Below the pieces are notes generated by a model. It did not search any database, was not told where the DNA came from, and was given only the letters and a program-made list of their open reading frames with translations. Shown piece by piece: positions 1-6,591 of a stretch of DNA of 7,136 nucleotides. The DNA is taken from positions 1 through 7,136 of the forward strand of contig JANQIJ010000223.1 of NCBI GenBank assembly GCA_028282185.1, in the 5' to 3' direction. The stretch is from Rhodospirillales bacterium (GTDB lineage Bacteria; Pseudomonadota; Alphaproteobacteria; Rhodospirillales; Casp-alpha2). A program made the translations under genes and the position numbers. Position 1 is the first letter of the stretch; the number at the start of each line of letters is the position of its first letter.

Positions 1-596
1 CGGTTCAAGCCGGCGAATTGACGCAGGAGGAATTGGACCGCTGCGAATCCGACCCGAACGCGGTGATGCAGGCGGCCAAACCGGATCTGCCGCAGCCCAA
101 GGCCAAGACCAAGGGCGCGCGTTACACCCCGGTGGCCAAACGCCAAGACCGGCCAGACGCCATCGCCTGGCTGTTGAAGAACTATCCGGAAATGTCCGAC
201 GGTCAAATCTCCAAGTTGATCGGCACAACCAAACCAACGATCAATTCAGTGCGCGACCGCAGCCATTGGAACGCACCCAACATCAAACCGCAGAACCCCG
301 TGGGCCTGGGGCTGTGCAGCGCCGACGACCTGGAAAAAACCATTGCCGTCGCCCGGGCCCGGGCCGGCACGGTGCACGGCCGGGCGACCGCCCAGGAACC
401 GACCGCCGGTCCGGCCGGCATGGCCCCGGCGACCCCGCCGCCGGCCGATCCGATGCCGACGGAACCCGCCGCCCCGGTTCCAGCGCATCAGGAACCGGCC
501 CCGGTGGCCCCGGCCGAGGTTCTCGACCCGACCAAGGAACCGTCGGCGATGGCGCCTATCGCCCAGGAAGATGCCGGGGACCAGCGCGACTCGTAA
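1..596 (+). CDS. trcR: TrcR-like cell cycle transcriptional regulator (DUF1013), 5'-truncated by the window edge
   Basis: The reading frame is open from base 3, so the real start lies outside the window. The TTG at 18 is an internal leucine codon (the frame reads V-Q-A-G-E-L-T-Q-E-E-L), not a start. About 197 residues are visible; by recall of the family, roughly 60 N-terminal residues are missing. Numbering from the TTG codon, residues 33-43 carry the basic GARYTPVAKRQ segment typical of DUF1013. Residues 45-85 (from RPDAIAWLL to the HWN triplet) form the helix-turn-helix-like core containing SKLIGTTKPTI, and residues 91-101 hold the conserved NPVGLGLCS stretch. From about residue 118 to the end the protein is a low-complexity tail rich in Pro, Ala and Glu. 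The family is annotated as a DNA-binding cell-cycle regulator of Alphaproteobacteria. The gene is convergent with the metabolic cluster and probably unrelated to it. Family assignment is firm from recall of the core motif; the symbol is less certain. Confidence 0.85.
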   Translation, partial: VQAGELTQEELDRCESDPNAVMQAAKPDLPQPKAKTKGARYTPVAKRQDRPDAIAWLLKNYPEMSDGQISKLIGTTKPTINSVRDRSHWNAPNIKPQNPVGLGLCSADDLEKTIAVARARAGTVHGRATAQEPTAGPAGMAPATPPPADPMPTEPAAPVPAHQEPAPVAPAEVLDPTKEPSAMAPIAQEDAGDQRDS

Positions 597-625
597 GCGC
601 GCGCGCCCCGAACGCGCAGCGCGCC
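597..625. terminator. GC-rich hairpin at a convergent gene junction, possible terminator
   Basis: The trcR stop at 594-596 is followed at once by ten alternating bases (GCGCGCGCGC, 597-606), and a matching GCGCGC occurs at 619-624, so a stable stem of at least six GC pairs can form. A second small stem, CGCC-AAA-GGCG, lies just downstream. No T-run follows on either strand, so this is not a canonical intrinsic terminator. The convergent position between trcR and the VOC gene is the main reason to consider it. Function is inferred. Confidence 0.25.
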
Positions 626-641
626 AAAGGCGGATTAAGGC

Positions 642-1568
642 TTAAAACGCCTGACGTTCGACGAAATGCAGCAACACACCGCCCAGCGCCGCCGGGTGGA
701 CGAAACCGATGCGCGCGCGCCGCGACCCCGGGCGCCCGACCGGATCGATCATCCGCCGCCCGCGGTCGGCCAGCCTGGCCAAGGTGCGGTCGATATCCGG
801 TGTCTTCAGGGCCACGTGGTGCAGGCCTGGACCGCGTTTGGCCACGAAACGGCCAATCGCGCCTTGATCCTGTTTGGTCGTACCCGGTCTCCCCGCCATC
901 ACTTCGCGGCCGTGGTCCGGGTCCATTTCCTGCAGGAACTCCAGATCCGTATCACCCAGGGTGGCGAACAAAATCCGCAACCCGCCGCGCGTTTCCGGCG
1001 GCCGGTTGTGATAGATCACTCCGTATTTGTCGGACGTAAAGCTTTCGACCACCGTCCGCACCTCGACATCGGTCTGCCGACTCTCGACGGGACAGCCCAA
1101 ATTGGCGCAGAACAGAGCCTCGTCCCCGTCGACGCCGGCACTGGCCACGCCCAAGTGGTCGATCCTTTCCACCAAGTCACCGATCATTGGCATCATGTCC
1201 AATTCATTGATGAAGCGCAGATGGACGCCACGCGTCTCCTCGGACCGCAGGCGGGCTTGCGGACCGCCGTCGAGCGCCGCCAACGCCGGCTCATCGACCA
1301 AAGCCAGGCCATGACCCTCGGCGGCCCCGGCGGGATCGTCGGCGACCAAGGCGATATGGTCCAGACCGTTGACCCCCGGGCGGTCCAACTGCGGATGGTC
1401 ATTGCCGAACACGGCGATGCCGCTTCGTCCGGCGGTAAACAAGCGAACCGATCCGCCCGGATCATCGATCCTGCGCGACGCCATGCCCAGGTCGTCGCCC
1501 AAAACCGCCGCCAAGCCCTCTGGATCGGCGCTGGAAAGCGCCACATAGGCAAGACCGTAACCGGTCAT
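642..1568 (-). CDS. Tandem-domain VOC family metalloprotein, methylmalonyl-CoA epimerase-like C-terminal half
   Basis: This 308-residue protein is built of two glyoxalase/bleomycin-resistance (VOC) domains. The C-terminal domain (about 134-308) has a full set of candidate metal ligands in the order seen in methylmalonyl-CoA epimerase: His138 (IDHLGVA), Glu210 (TDLEFLQ), His251 (GLHHVALKTPDID) and Glu304 (HFVE). It also has the epimerase-like stretch FVHPAALGGVLLHFVE at 289-304. The N-terminal domain (1-125) keeps His71 (LDHIALVADDP), but has Tyr8 where the first ligand His is expected and no obvious acidic partner in SGIAVFG, so its metal site looks degenerate. Epimerases are about 140 residues and single-domain; total length and architecture are closer to 4-hydroxyphenylpyruvate dioxygenase or extradiol dioxygenases, so an oxygenase activity is the main alternative. 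The start is firm: ATG overlaps the stop of the upstream CoA-transferase (ATGA) and has AGGAGG ten bases upstream. The coupling suggests a CoA-linked substrate. Exact reaction unknown. Confidence 0.85.
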   Translation of the reverse strand: MTGYGLAYVALSSADPEGLAAVLGDDLGMASRRIDDPGGSVRLFTAGRSGIAVFGNDHPQLDRPGVNGLDHIALVADDPAGAAEGHGLALVDEPALAALDGGPQARLRSEETRGVHLRFINELDMMPMIGDLVERIDHLGVASAGVDGDEALFCANLGCPVESRQTDVEVRTVVESFTSDKYGVIYHNRPPETRGGLRILFATLGDTDLEFLQEMDPDHGREVMAGRPGTTKQDQGAIGRFVAKRGPGLHHVALKTPDIDRTLARLADRGRRMIDPVGRPGSRRARIGFVHPAALGGVLLHFVERQAF

Positions 1569-2791
1569 GCGCCGCTGTCCTCCTCTGCCATGCCGACGAT
1601 GCCTTGCGCGATCAGTCGGTTGATATCCGCGCCATCGTATCCTGCCTGGCGCAGAATGTCGCGGCTATGCTCGCCCAATCCCGGCGGCGGGCGATGCACG
1701 GTTTGGCGGCCGACACTGTCGAGGCGCAACGGATTGGACAACAGGTCGAGATCGCCGATCGTTGGGTGGGAGATCCGCTCGACCAAACCGGCGTGCTTGA
1801 CCTGGGGGTCGTCGAACACCTGGCCCAGGTCGTAGACCGGACCAGCCGGCACGCCGGCGACCATCAGGTCGCGCGACCAGTCGATCGCCGGGCGCCGTCG
1901 CAAGACCTCGTTCATCCGGGCCCGCAGGGCGTCCCGGTTCTCGTTGCGCCGGGTGTTGTCGGCGAAATCGGGATCGTCGATCAGCTCGTCCCGGCCCAGA
2001 ACCTGGCACAGCAGGCGCCATTGCGGCTCGTTCCCGGCCGCGATGTTGACCGGCCCGTCCGATGCCTCGAAGGCGCCATAGGGGTAGATCACCGGGTGTT
2101 CGTTGCCGACCCGGCCCGGCACCTCACCCAGGCTGAGATATCGTTGGCCCTGGACGCAAAGCATGCCGACGACGGAAGCCAAGAGCGAGGTATCGACCTT
2201 CTGGCCCTCGCCCGTCGCCGTGCGCTGATGGATCGCCGCGGTGATCCCCGTCGCCAGCCACATACCCGATGTGAGGTCCGCCAAGGGTACGCCCAGACGT
2301 GTCGGCGGGCCGTCCAGCTGACCGGAAAGGCTCATCATTCCCGACATGCCTTGCGCGATTTGATCGAACCCGGGCCAGGGGCCATAGGGGCCGTCCGGTC
2401 CGAATCCGCTAACCGAGCCGTGGATCAGGCGCGGATTCTCGGCCTTGAGGCTGGCGTAGTCCAGGCCCAATTTTTCCACCGTCCCGGGCCGAAAGTTTTC
2501 GACCAGAACGTCGGCGGACAGGGCCAGGCGACGCAGAGCATCGCGTCCTTCAGAGGTGCGAAAGTCAATGGCCAGCGAGCGTTTGTTGCGATTGACCGAG
2601 AGGAAGAAGCAACCGACCCCATGGTCGAAGGGCCCCCAGGCACGGCACATGTCGCCACCGTCCACGGGCTCGGCCTTCAATACATCGGCGCCCAGGTCGC
2701 CGAGAATCATGGTGCAGAACGGGCCGGAAAGCGCCCGGGACAGGTCCAGAACGGTGATGCCGGATAGCGGAAGCGCGCGGTCGTCCGTCAA
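1565..2791 (-). CDS. CaiB/BaiF family (class III) CoA-transferase
   Basis: The 408-residue protein is of normal family length. It begins with the standard PLSGITVLDLSRALSGPFCTM segment (8-28), followed by ILGDLGADVLKAEPVDGGD (29-47), the VNRNKRSLAIDF strand (67-77), the VLVENFRPGT motif (95-104), and PLADLTSG (169-176). Asp172 in that last motif matches the aspartate that forms the acyl-anhydride intermediate in formyl-CoA transferase. GEGQKVDTSLL (194-204) completes the family signature. Such enzymes move CoA between carboxylic acids as an intertwined dimer in the cytoplasm; sequence alone does not give the substrate. The start is TTG at 2789-2791: it yields the usual short family N-terminus, and no ATG or GTG lies between it and an in-frame stop upstream. 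No good Shine-Dalgarno precedes it. The stop overlaps the VOC start by ATGA. Alternative start possibilities do not affect the family call. Confidence 0.92.
   Translation of the reverse strand: MTDDRALPLSGITVLDLSRALSGPFCTMILGDLGADVLKAEPVDGGDMCRAWGPFDHGVGCFFLSVNRNKRSLAIDFRTSEGRDALRRLALSADVLVENFRPGTVEKLGLDYASLKAENPRLIHGSVSGFGPDGPYGPWPGFDQIAQGMSGMMSLSGQLDGPPTRLGVPLADLTSGMWLATGITAAIHQRTATGEGQKVDTSLLASVVGMLCVQGQRYLSLGEVPGRVGNEHPVIYPYGAFEASDGPVNIAAGNEPQWRLLCQVLGRDELIDDPDFADNTRRNENRDALRARMNEVLRRRPAIDWSRDLMVAGVPAGPVYDLGQVFDDPQVKHAGLVERISHPTIGDLDLLSNPLRLDSVGRQTVHRPPPGLGEHSRDILRQAGYDGADINRLIAQGIVGMAEEDSGA
1579..1584 (-). promoter_or_regulatory. Shine-Dalgarno site of the VOC gene, inside the CoA-transferase gene
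   Basis: The minus strand reads AGGAGG ten bases before the VOC start codon and lies within the last codons of the CoA-transferase (the Ala-Glu-Glu-Asp stretch). Together with the ATGA stop/start overlap at 1565-1568 it fixes the VOC start and indicates translational coupling. Confidence 0.75.
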
Positions 2792-2892
2792 TTTGACACC
2801 AAGATCGGTTACAGCCGGATACCCTTGCGTTCATGCAAAAAAAGTGCCCAAAACCAATCAACTCATCAGCCGCCACGGTTGCGCCCGTGTCC
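2792..2892. other. Intergenic gap upstream of the CoA-transferase gene
   Basis: About 100 bases separate the aminotransferase stop from the TTG start of the CoA-transferase. It is locally AT-richer than its surroundings, with a seven-A run at 2837-2843 (T-run on the minus strand). A weak five-pair stem (CACGG / CCGTG) lies near 2875-2890, but on the minus strand the T-run is some 30 bases beyond it, so it does not make a convincing terminator. A promoter for the CoA-transferase/VOC pair could sit here, but I see no clear -35/-10 pair. Confidence 0.4.
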
Positions 2893-4170
2893 CTACCCTT
2901 GGGTCAGCCTTTCCAGGCAAGCAACCTCGACTGCGGCACAGACCACTTCCATGGCTTGTTTGACCTCGTCCAAGGGCGGCAGCGTCGGCGCCAGGCGGAT
3001 GTTGCGGTCGCGCGGATCGTCGCCATAAGGGTAGCAGGATCCGGCTGGCGTCAGCTTCACGCCGGCCTGCCCGGCCAGTTCGATGACCCGCCGGGCGCAA
3101 CCGTCCAGAACATCCAGGCTGACGAAATAGCCGCCCTTCGGCCGGGTCCAGGTGGCAATGCCCTTGCCGCCCAGATGGCGTTCCAACGCGCCGTCGACGG
3201 CCGCGAACTTGGGCGCAACCAGGGCCGCATGGGCGTCCATGTGTTTTTTCACCCCGTCCAGATCTCGGAAGAATTTGACCTGGCGCATCTGCGTGATCTT
3301 GTCCGGGCCGATGGTTTCAAAGAACAGATGGTCCAGCGCGTCCTTCACGTTGGCGGGCGAGCCCGCGAACATAGCGATCCCGGCGCCGGCGTATGTGATC
3401 TTGGACGTCGAACCGAAGACGAACGGCCGGTCGGGATGGCCCGCCTTGGTGCACAGATCGAGAATATCCGCAACCTCGTCCAGACCAGCGCCTAAGTGAT
3501 GCACGGCGTAGGCGTTGTCCCAGAAAATGCGGAAATCGGGTGCCGCGGTGGGCATCTTGGCCAGGCGTTCCGAAACTTCCTGGCTATAGGTCGCGCCCGT
3601 GGGGTTGGAATACTTGGGCACGCACCAGATCGCCTTGACCGCCGGGTTGTCGGCGACCAGGGCTTCGACCGCATCCATGTCCGGCCCGTCGTCGGCCATC
3701 TCGACCGTCACCATCTTCAGGCCCAGTTCTTCGCAAACGGCGAAATGACGATCGTAGCCCGGAACCGGGCAGATCACGACCGGATCCTGTCCACGCCAGG
3801 GACCGTCACCACCGACAACGCCGAAGGTCATCGCCCGGGAAAGCGCGCCGTACATCATCTGCAGCGACGAATTGCCGCCGATCACGACCTGGTCCGCCGG
3901 CACGCCCAGATAGGCGCCGAACAGCGCCCGGGCCTCGGGAATGCCGGCCAGGCCGCCGTAATTGCGCACGTCAGTGCCGTCCGCGTCGCGGACCTCTTCG
4001 GCGCTCAGGTTGGTCAGCAGCCCGTCCGACAAGTTCAACTGTTCCGCAGACGGCTTGCCCCGGGTCATGTCAAGCGCCAGGTTGCGGCCACGCAGGTCAT
4101 CGTATTTGGCTTGCGCCGCCTTCCCGGCATCGGCCAGCGCCGCCGCGTCCGCCCGCGTCAGATCGGTCAT
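2893..4170 (-). CDS. Class I/II (fold-type I) PLP aminotransferase, aspartate aminotransferase subgroup Ic type
   Basis: This 425-residue cytosolic enzyme has the full fold-type I PLP site: Tyr139 in PVPGYDRHF, Asn189 in YSNPTG, Asp218 in IFWDNAY, the Schiff-base Lys257 in FGSTSKITYAGAG, and the substrate carboxylate-binding Arg392 in RNIRLAPT. The N-terminal DMTRGKPSAEQLNLS (34-48) and the YGGLAGIPEAR stretch (71-81) are characteristic of the branch Pfam calls Aminotran_MocR (PF12897), which includes the subgroup Ic aspartate aminotransferase described from Corynebacterium glutamicum. There is no N-terminal DNA-binding domain, so it is an enzyme and not a MocR regulator. The likely reaction is amino transfer between an L-amino acid, perhaps aspartate, and 2-oxoglutarate; the donor cannot be read from sequence. 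The ATG start is supported by a strong purine-rich ribosome binding site. It follows the aldehyde dehydrogenase by 51 bases, which suggests cotranscription. Confidence 0.9.
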   Translation of the reverse strand: MTDLTRADAAALADAGKAAQAKYDDLRGRNLALDMTRGKPSAEQLNLSDGLLTNLSAEEVRDADGTDVRNYGGLAGIPEARALFGAYLGVPADQVVIGGNSSLQMMYGALSRAMTFGVVGGDGPWRGQDPVVICPVPGYDRHFAVCEELGLKMVTVEMADDGPDMDAVEALVADNPAVKAIWCVPKYSNPTGATYSQEVSERLAKMPTAAPDFRIFWDNAYAVHHLGAGLDEVADILDLCTKAGHPDRPFVFGSTSKITYAGAGIAMFAGSPANVKDALDHLFFETIGPDKITQMRQVKFFRDLDGVKKHMDAHAALVAPKFAAVDGALERHLGGKGIATWTRPKGGYFVSLDVLDGCARRVIELAGQAGVKLTPAGSCYPYGDDPRDRNIRLAPTLPPLDEVKQAMEVVCAAVEVACLERLTQG

Positions 4171-4174
4171 GAGT

Positions 4175-4184
4175 CCCTCCTCCC
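4175..4184 (-). promoter_or_regulatory. Strong Shine-Dalgarno site of the aminotransferase gene
   Basis: The minus strand reads GGGAGGAGGG ending four bases before the ATG at 4168-4170. The extended anti-16S complementarity supports this start and efficient translation. Confidence 0.75.
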
Positions 4185-4221
4185 GGTTGAGCCGTCGGGC
4201 CGTCCTTGCCCGGCCCCGATT

Positions 4222-5655
4222 CTACAGGTTGGCCTGGGTCACGAATTTTGGCGTCAGATAGGCTTCGATGGCTTCCGCCCCACCTTCGGAACCATAACCG
4301 GAATCCTTGACACCACCGAACGGGGTTTCCGGCAGGGCGATACCGTGATGATTGATCGACAGCATCCCGCTTTCGACGCTCGTCGCCAGGTCCTGCGCCG
4401 TCTTGGCCGATCCGGTATAGGCGTAGGCGGCCAAGCCGTAGGGCAATCGGTTGGCTTCGGCGACAACGTCGTCGAAGGTCTGGAACGGCGAGATCACTGC
4501 GACCGGGCCGAACGGTTCCTCGTTCATGATCCGGGCGTCGGTCGGCACGTCGGTCAGCACCGTCGGCTCGAAGAAGTTGCCCTTGTTGCCGATGCGGTTG
4601 CCGCCGGTGCGCAGAGTTCCGCCCTGTTTGACCGCATCGCCGATGAATTCCTCCATCGCCGTGATTCGCCGGGTGTTGGCCATGGGTCCCATGTCGCTGT
4701 CCGCGTCCATGCCGTCACCGACCTGGATGGCCTGCATCCGTTCGGTCAATTTGCCGACGAATTGGTCATAAACCCCTTCCTGGACCAGGAACCGGGTCGG
4801 CGAGACACAGACCTGACCCGCGTTGCGCTGCTTGTTGGCATGCAGTACGGAAACCGCGACATCGACATCGGCGTCGTCGAACACGATGGACGGCGCGTGA
4901 CCGCCCAGTTCCATGGTCGCCCGCTTCATATACTGGCCGGCCATGGCCGCCAGGTGCTTGCCGACCACGGTCGAGCCGGTGAAGGAAATCTTGCGGATCA
5001 CCGGATGCGGGATCAGGTATTCGGAAATTTCCGCCGGCACGCCGTAGACCAGGTTGACCGCGCCGTCGGGCACGCCCGCGTCGGCGAAGCAGCGCACCAG
5101 TTCCGCCGGCGAAGCCGGGGTTTCTTCCGCCGCCTTGACGATGATCGAACAGCCGGCGGCGAGCGCACAGGCGATCTTGCGCACAGCCTGCATGATCGGG
5201 AAGTTCCACGGCGTGAAGGCGGCGACCGGGCCGACCGGCTCCTTGATCACCATTTGGTACACGTTGCCGGCCCGGGCGGGGATCACCCGGCCGTAGGTGC
5301 GGCGCGCTTCCTCGGCGTTCCAGTCGATGACGTCGGCGGCGATCGTCGTTTCCAGCTTGGCTTCCGCCAGGACCTTGCCCTGCTCGAGCGTCATCAGCGG
5401 CGCGATGGCGTCGACCCGTTCGCGCATCAGGTCGGCCGCCTTGCGCAGCACCTTGGCCCGCTCGAAGGCCGAGACCTGGCGCCAGGCCTCGAAGCCTTTT
5501 TGCGCCGCCTCCAACGCCCGGTCCAGATCGCTTTGGCCGGCATGGGCGACGGTGCCGACGACCTCGCCGGTCGCCGGGTTTTCAACGGCCAAGGTGCGGC
5601 CGTCGGCCGCGTCGGTCCATTGTCCGTCGATGAACAGTTTAACGTCAGGGTACAT
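4222..5655 (-). CDS. Non-acylating NAD(P)-dependent aldehyde dehydrogenase, succinate-semialdehyde dehydrogenase-like
   Basis: The 477-residue protein is full length for the ALDH superfamily. Visible active-site residues are Asn151 in TPWNFP, Lys174 in IIVKAAEETP (cofactor binding), the FTGSTVVGK loop at 225-233, the general base Glu249 in MELGGHAP, the nucleophile Cys283 in NAGQVCVSPTRF, and Glu380 in EEPFGP. Because Glu249 is present, the enzyme should hydrolyse its thioester and release a free acid, unlike CoA-acylating methylmalonate-semialdehyde dehydrogenase. The closest annotated group by recall is bacterial NAD-dependent succinate-semialdehyde dehydrogenase. Lys174 is followed by Ala where many ALDHs have Pro; I recall the same KAAEETP in other alphaproteobacterial members, so it is probably a subgroup trait. 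The start is ATG with AGAGGA eight bases upstream (5664-5669). The substrate is not determined; a semialdehyde produced by the neighbouring SDR or aminotransferase is possible. Confidence 0.9.
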   Translation of the reverse strand: MYPDVKLFIDGQWTDAADGRTLAVENPATGEVVGTVAHAGQSDLDRALEAAQKGFEAWRQVSAFERAKVLRKAADLMRERVDAIAPLMTLEQGKVLAEAKLETTIAADVIDWNAEEARRTYGRVIPARAGNVYQMVIKEPVGPVAAFTPWNFPIMQAVRKIACALAAGCSIIVKAAEETPASPAELVRCFADAGVPDGAVNLVYGVPAEISEYLIPHPVIRKISFTGSTVVGKHLAAMAGQYMKRATMELGGHAPSIVFDDADVDVAVSVLHANKQRNAGQVCVSPTRFLVQEGVYDQFVGKLTERMQAIQVGDGMDADSDMGPMANTRRITAMEEFIGDAVKQGGTLRTGGNRIGNKGNFFEPTVLTDVPTDARIMNEEPFGPVAVISPFQTFDDVVAEANRLPYGLAAYAYTGSAKTAQDLATSVESGMLSINHHGIALPETPFGGVKDSGYGSEGGAEAIEAYLTPKFVTQANL

Positions 5656-5767
5656 GGTCGGGTTCCTCTCATCATGGGTCGCGGGCCGCCCGCCGGGACG
5701 CCCGGGAATCTCTGGCGTTTGTTTACCCTAGGTGGTCCCGATCCGCCAATGCGCCAATGAGCAAAAT
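5656..5767. other. 112-base gap between SDR and aldehyde dehydrogenase genes, possible internal promoter region
   Basis: This is the longest gap in the minus-strand cluster. It holds a perfect 8-base tandem repeat at 5744-5759 and a GC-rich self-complementary stretch near 5678-5706. On the minus strand TTGGCG within the repeat lies 17-18 bases before GTAAAC/TAAACA (about 5720-5726), a weak match to a sigma-70 promoter. Nothing here proves a promoter, but the gap is large enough that the aldehyde dehydrogenase and downstream genes may have their own. Confidence 0.3.
5744..5759. repeat. Perfect tandem direct repeat of 8 bases, two copies
   Basis: CGCCAATG occurs twice head to tail with no spacer (5744-5751 and 5752-5759), in the gap just downstream of the SDR stop and about 90 bases upstream of the aldehyde dehydrogenase start. 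It could be an operator or a chance duplication; the sequence does not tell which. Confidence 0.6.
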
Positions 5768-6559
5768 TTACTGGTCCGCGACGTCCATCATGTAGTTCAG
5801 GCCCAGCCGACCACCATCGGCATAGATGGTTTCGCCCGTCACGTAGCTCGATTGATCGGACGCCAAAAAGACGGCGATCGAAGCGATTTCGGCGGGCTCA
5901 CCCATGCGGTCCATCGGCGTGCGCTGGCGGATCTTGCGCAAGGCTGCCGGGTCTTGAGCGATCTGCATGGCCATTTCCGTGGCGATGGTGCCGGGGCCGA
6001 TGGCATTGACCCGAATGCCGTGTTTGGCCAGGGCGATGGCCATTGTCTTGGTCAACTGCTGAACCCCGCCCTTGCAGGCGCCGTATGCCACGGCGTTGGG
6101 GATCGCCACGACGGCGTTGACCGAACTCATGTTGATGATGGCGCCCGGGGTGCCGCGATCGACCATTTCCCGCGCCGCCGCCTGGCCGGTGTAGAAGAAC
6201 CCTGACAGGTTGACCGACAGCACCCGTTCCCAATCCTCGGGCGTGATCTCTAGGAAATCCGTCAGGTCGAGCACCGCCGCGTTGGCGACGGCGATGTCGA
6301 GACCGCCGAAAATCTCCACCGCCGCCTGCATCAGGGCCGCCGTCTCCTCCGGCTTCGAAACGTCGCAATGAACGTAGGCCACCCGGCCGCCCGACGCTTC
6401 CAGGGTGTCCGCCGCCGACTGGCCCTTCTTGTCGTTGATGTCGGACAGCAATACGGCCGCGCCTTCGTGGACGAAACGCGCGGCGATCGCCCGGCCCAGG
6501 CCCTGGGCCGCGCCGGTGACGACGGCGATCTTGCCGTTCAGCGCCCGGGCATTAGCCAC
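5768..6559 (-). CDS. Short-chain dehydrogenase/reductase (classical SDR), probably NAD(H)-dependent
   Basis: The 263-residue protein has the classical SDR layout: the Rossmann glycine motif TGAAQGLG (15-22), Asp40 at the end of the second strand (LLSDIND), Asp66 (HCDVS), Asn117 (SVNLSG), the catalytic serine in NMSSV (145/146), Tyr159 and Lys163 in YGACK, the PG turn at 189-190 (IGPGTIATEM), and the C-terminal SYVTGETIYADGG (238-250). Asp40 points to NAD rather than NADP. The usual NNAG motif reads ANAAV here (92-96), a mild departure. The family oxidises secondary alcohols or reduces ketones; substrate is unassigned, and names such as 3-oxoacyl-ACP reductase or glucose dehydrogenase would be guesses. 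The start is GTG at 6557-6559, chosen because AGGAGGG sits eight bases upstream and the glycine motif is then at its normal distance from the N-terminus. It follows the ligase by 32 bases, so the two are probably cotranscribed. Confidence 0.9.
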   Translation of the reverse strand: MANARALNGKIAVVTGAAQGLGRAIAARFVHEGAAVLLSDINDKKGQSAADTLEASGGRVAYVHCDVSKPEETAALMQAAVEIFGGLDIAVANAAVLDLTDFLEITPEDWERVLSVNLSGFFYTGQAAAREMVDRGTPGAIINMSSVNAVVAIPNAVAYGACKGGVQQLTKTMAIALAKHGIRVNAIGPGTIATEMAMQIAQDPAALRKIRQRTPMDRMGEPAEIASIAVFLASDQSSYVTGETIYADGGRLGLNYMMDVADQ

Positions 6560-6567
6560 CTCACAGA

Positions 6568-6574
6568 CCCTCCT
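6568..6574 (-). promoter_or_regulatory. Shine-Dalgarno site deciding the GTG start of the SDR gene
   Basis: The minus strand reads AGGAGGG eight bases before the GTG at 6557-6559. No ATG is available at this N-terminus, so this site is what fixes the start. It lies in the 32-base gap after the ligase stop. Confidence 0.7.
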
Positions 6575-6591
6575 ATCACCCGGCCATGGCG

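Noticed and set aside
635..645. The near-palindrome TTAAGGCTTAA at the end of the VOC gene
   Set aside because: It is short, includes the stop codon, and lacks a stem long enough or a T-run to act as a terminator; probably chance.
266..1039. A 257-codon plus-strand frame running from trcR across the junction into the VOC gene
   Set aside because: It is out of frame with the DUF1013 core, is a low-complexity Arg/Gly/Pro translation, and crosses a convergent gene boundary.
666..2767. Long plus-strand open frames of nearly 390 codons opposite the VOC and CoA-transferase genes
   Set aside because: They are antisense shadows: their translations show no family motifs, while the minus-strand frames carry complete catalytic signatures.
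2565..2876. A 103-codon minus-strand frame starting with ATG upstream of the CoA-transferase
   Set aside because: It overlaps the transferase N-terminus in another frame and has no family motif; the TTG-started frame gives the standard CaiB N-terminus.
5074..5145. Lys174-Ala175 in the aldehyde dehydrogenase in place of the common Lys-Pro
   Set aside because: I recall the same KAAEETP sequence in other alphaproteobacterial members of this group, so it appears to be a subgroup trait rather than an anomaly.
3496..5760. A 754-codon open frame on the plus strand opposite the aminotransferase and aldehyde dehydrogenase
   Set aside because: It is antisense to two well-supported enzymes, its translation is rich in Arg, His, Gly and Asp with no recognisable domain, and long antisense frames are expected in GC-rich genes with third-position bias.
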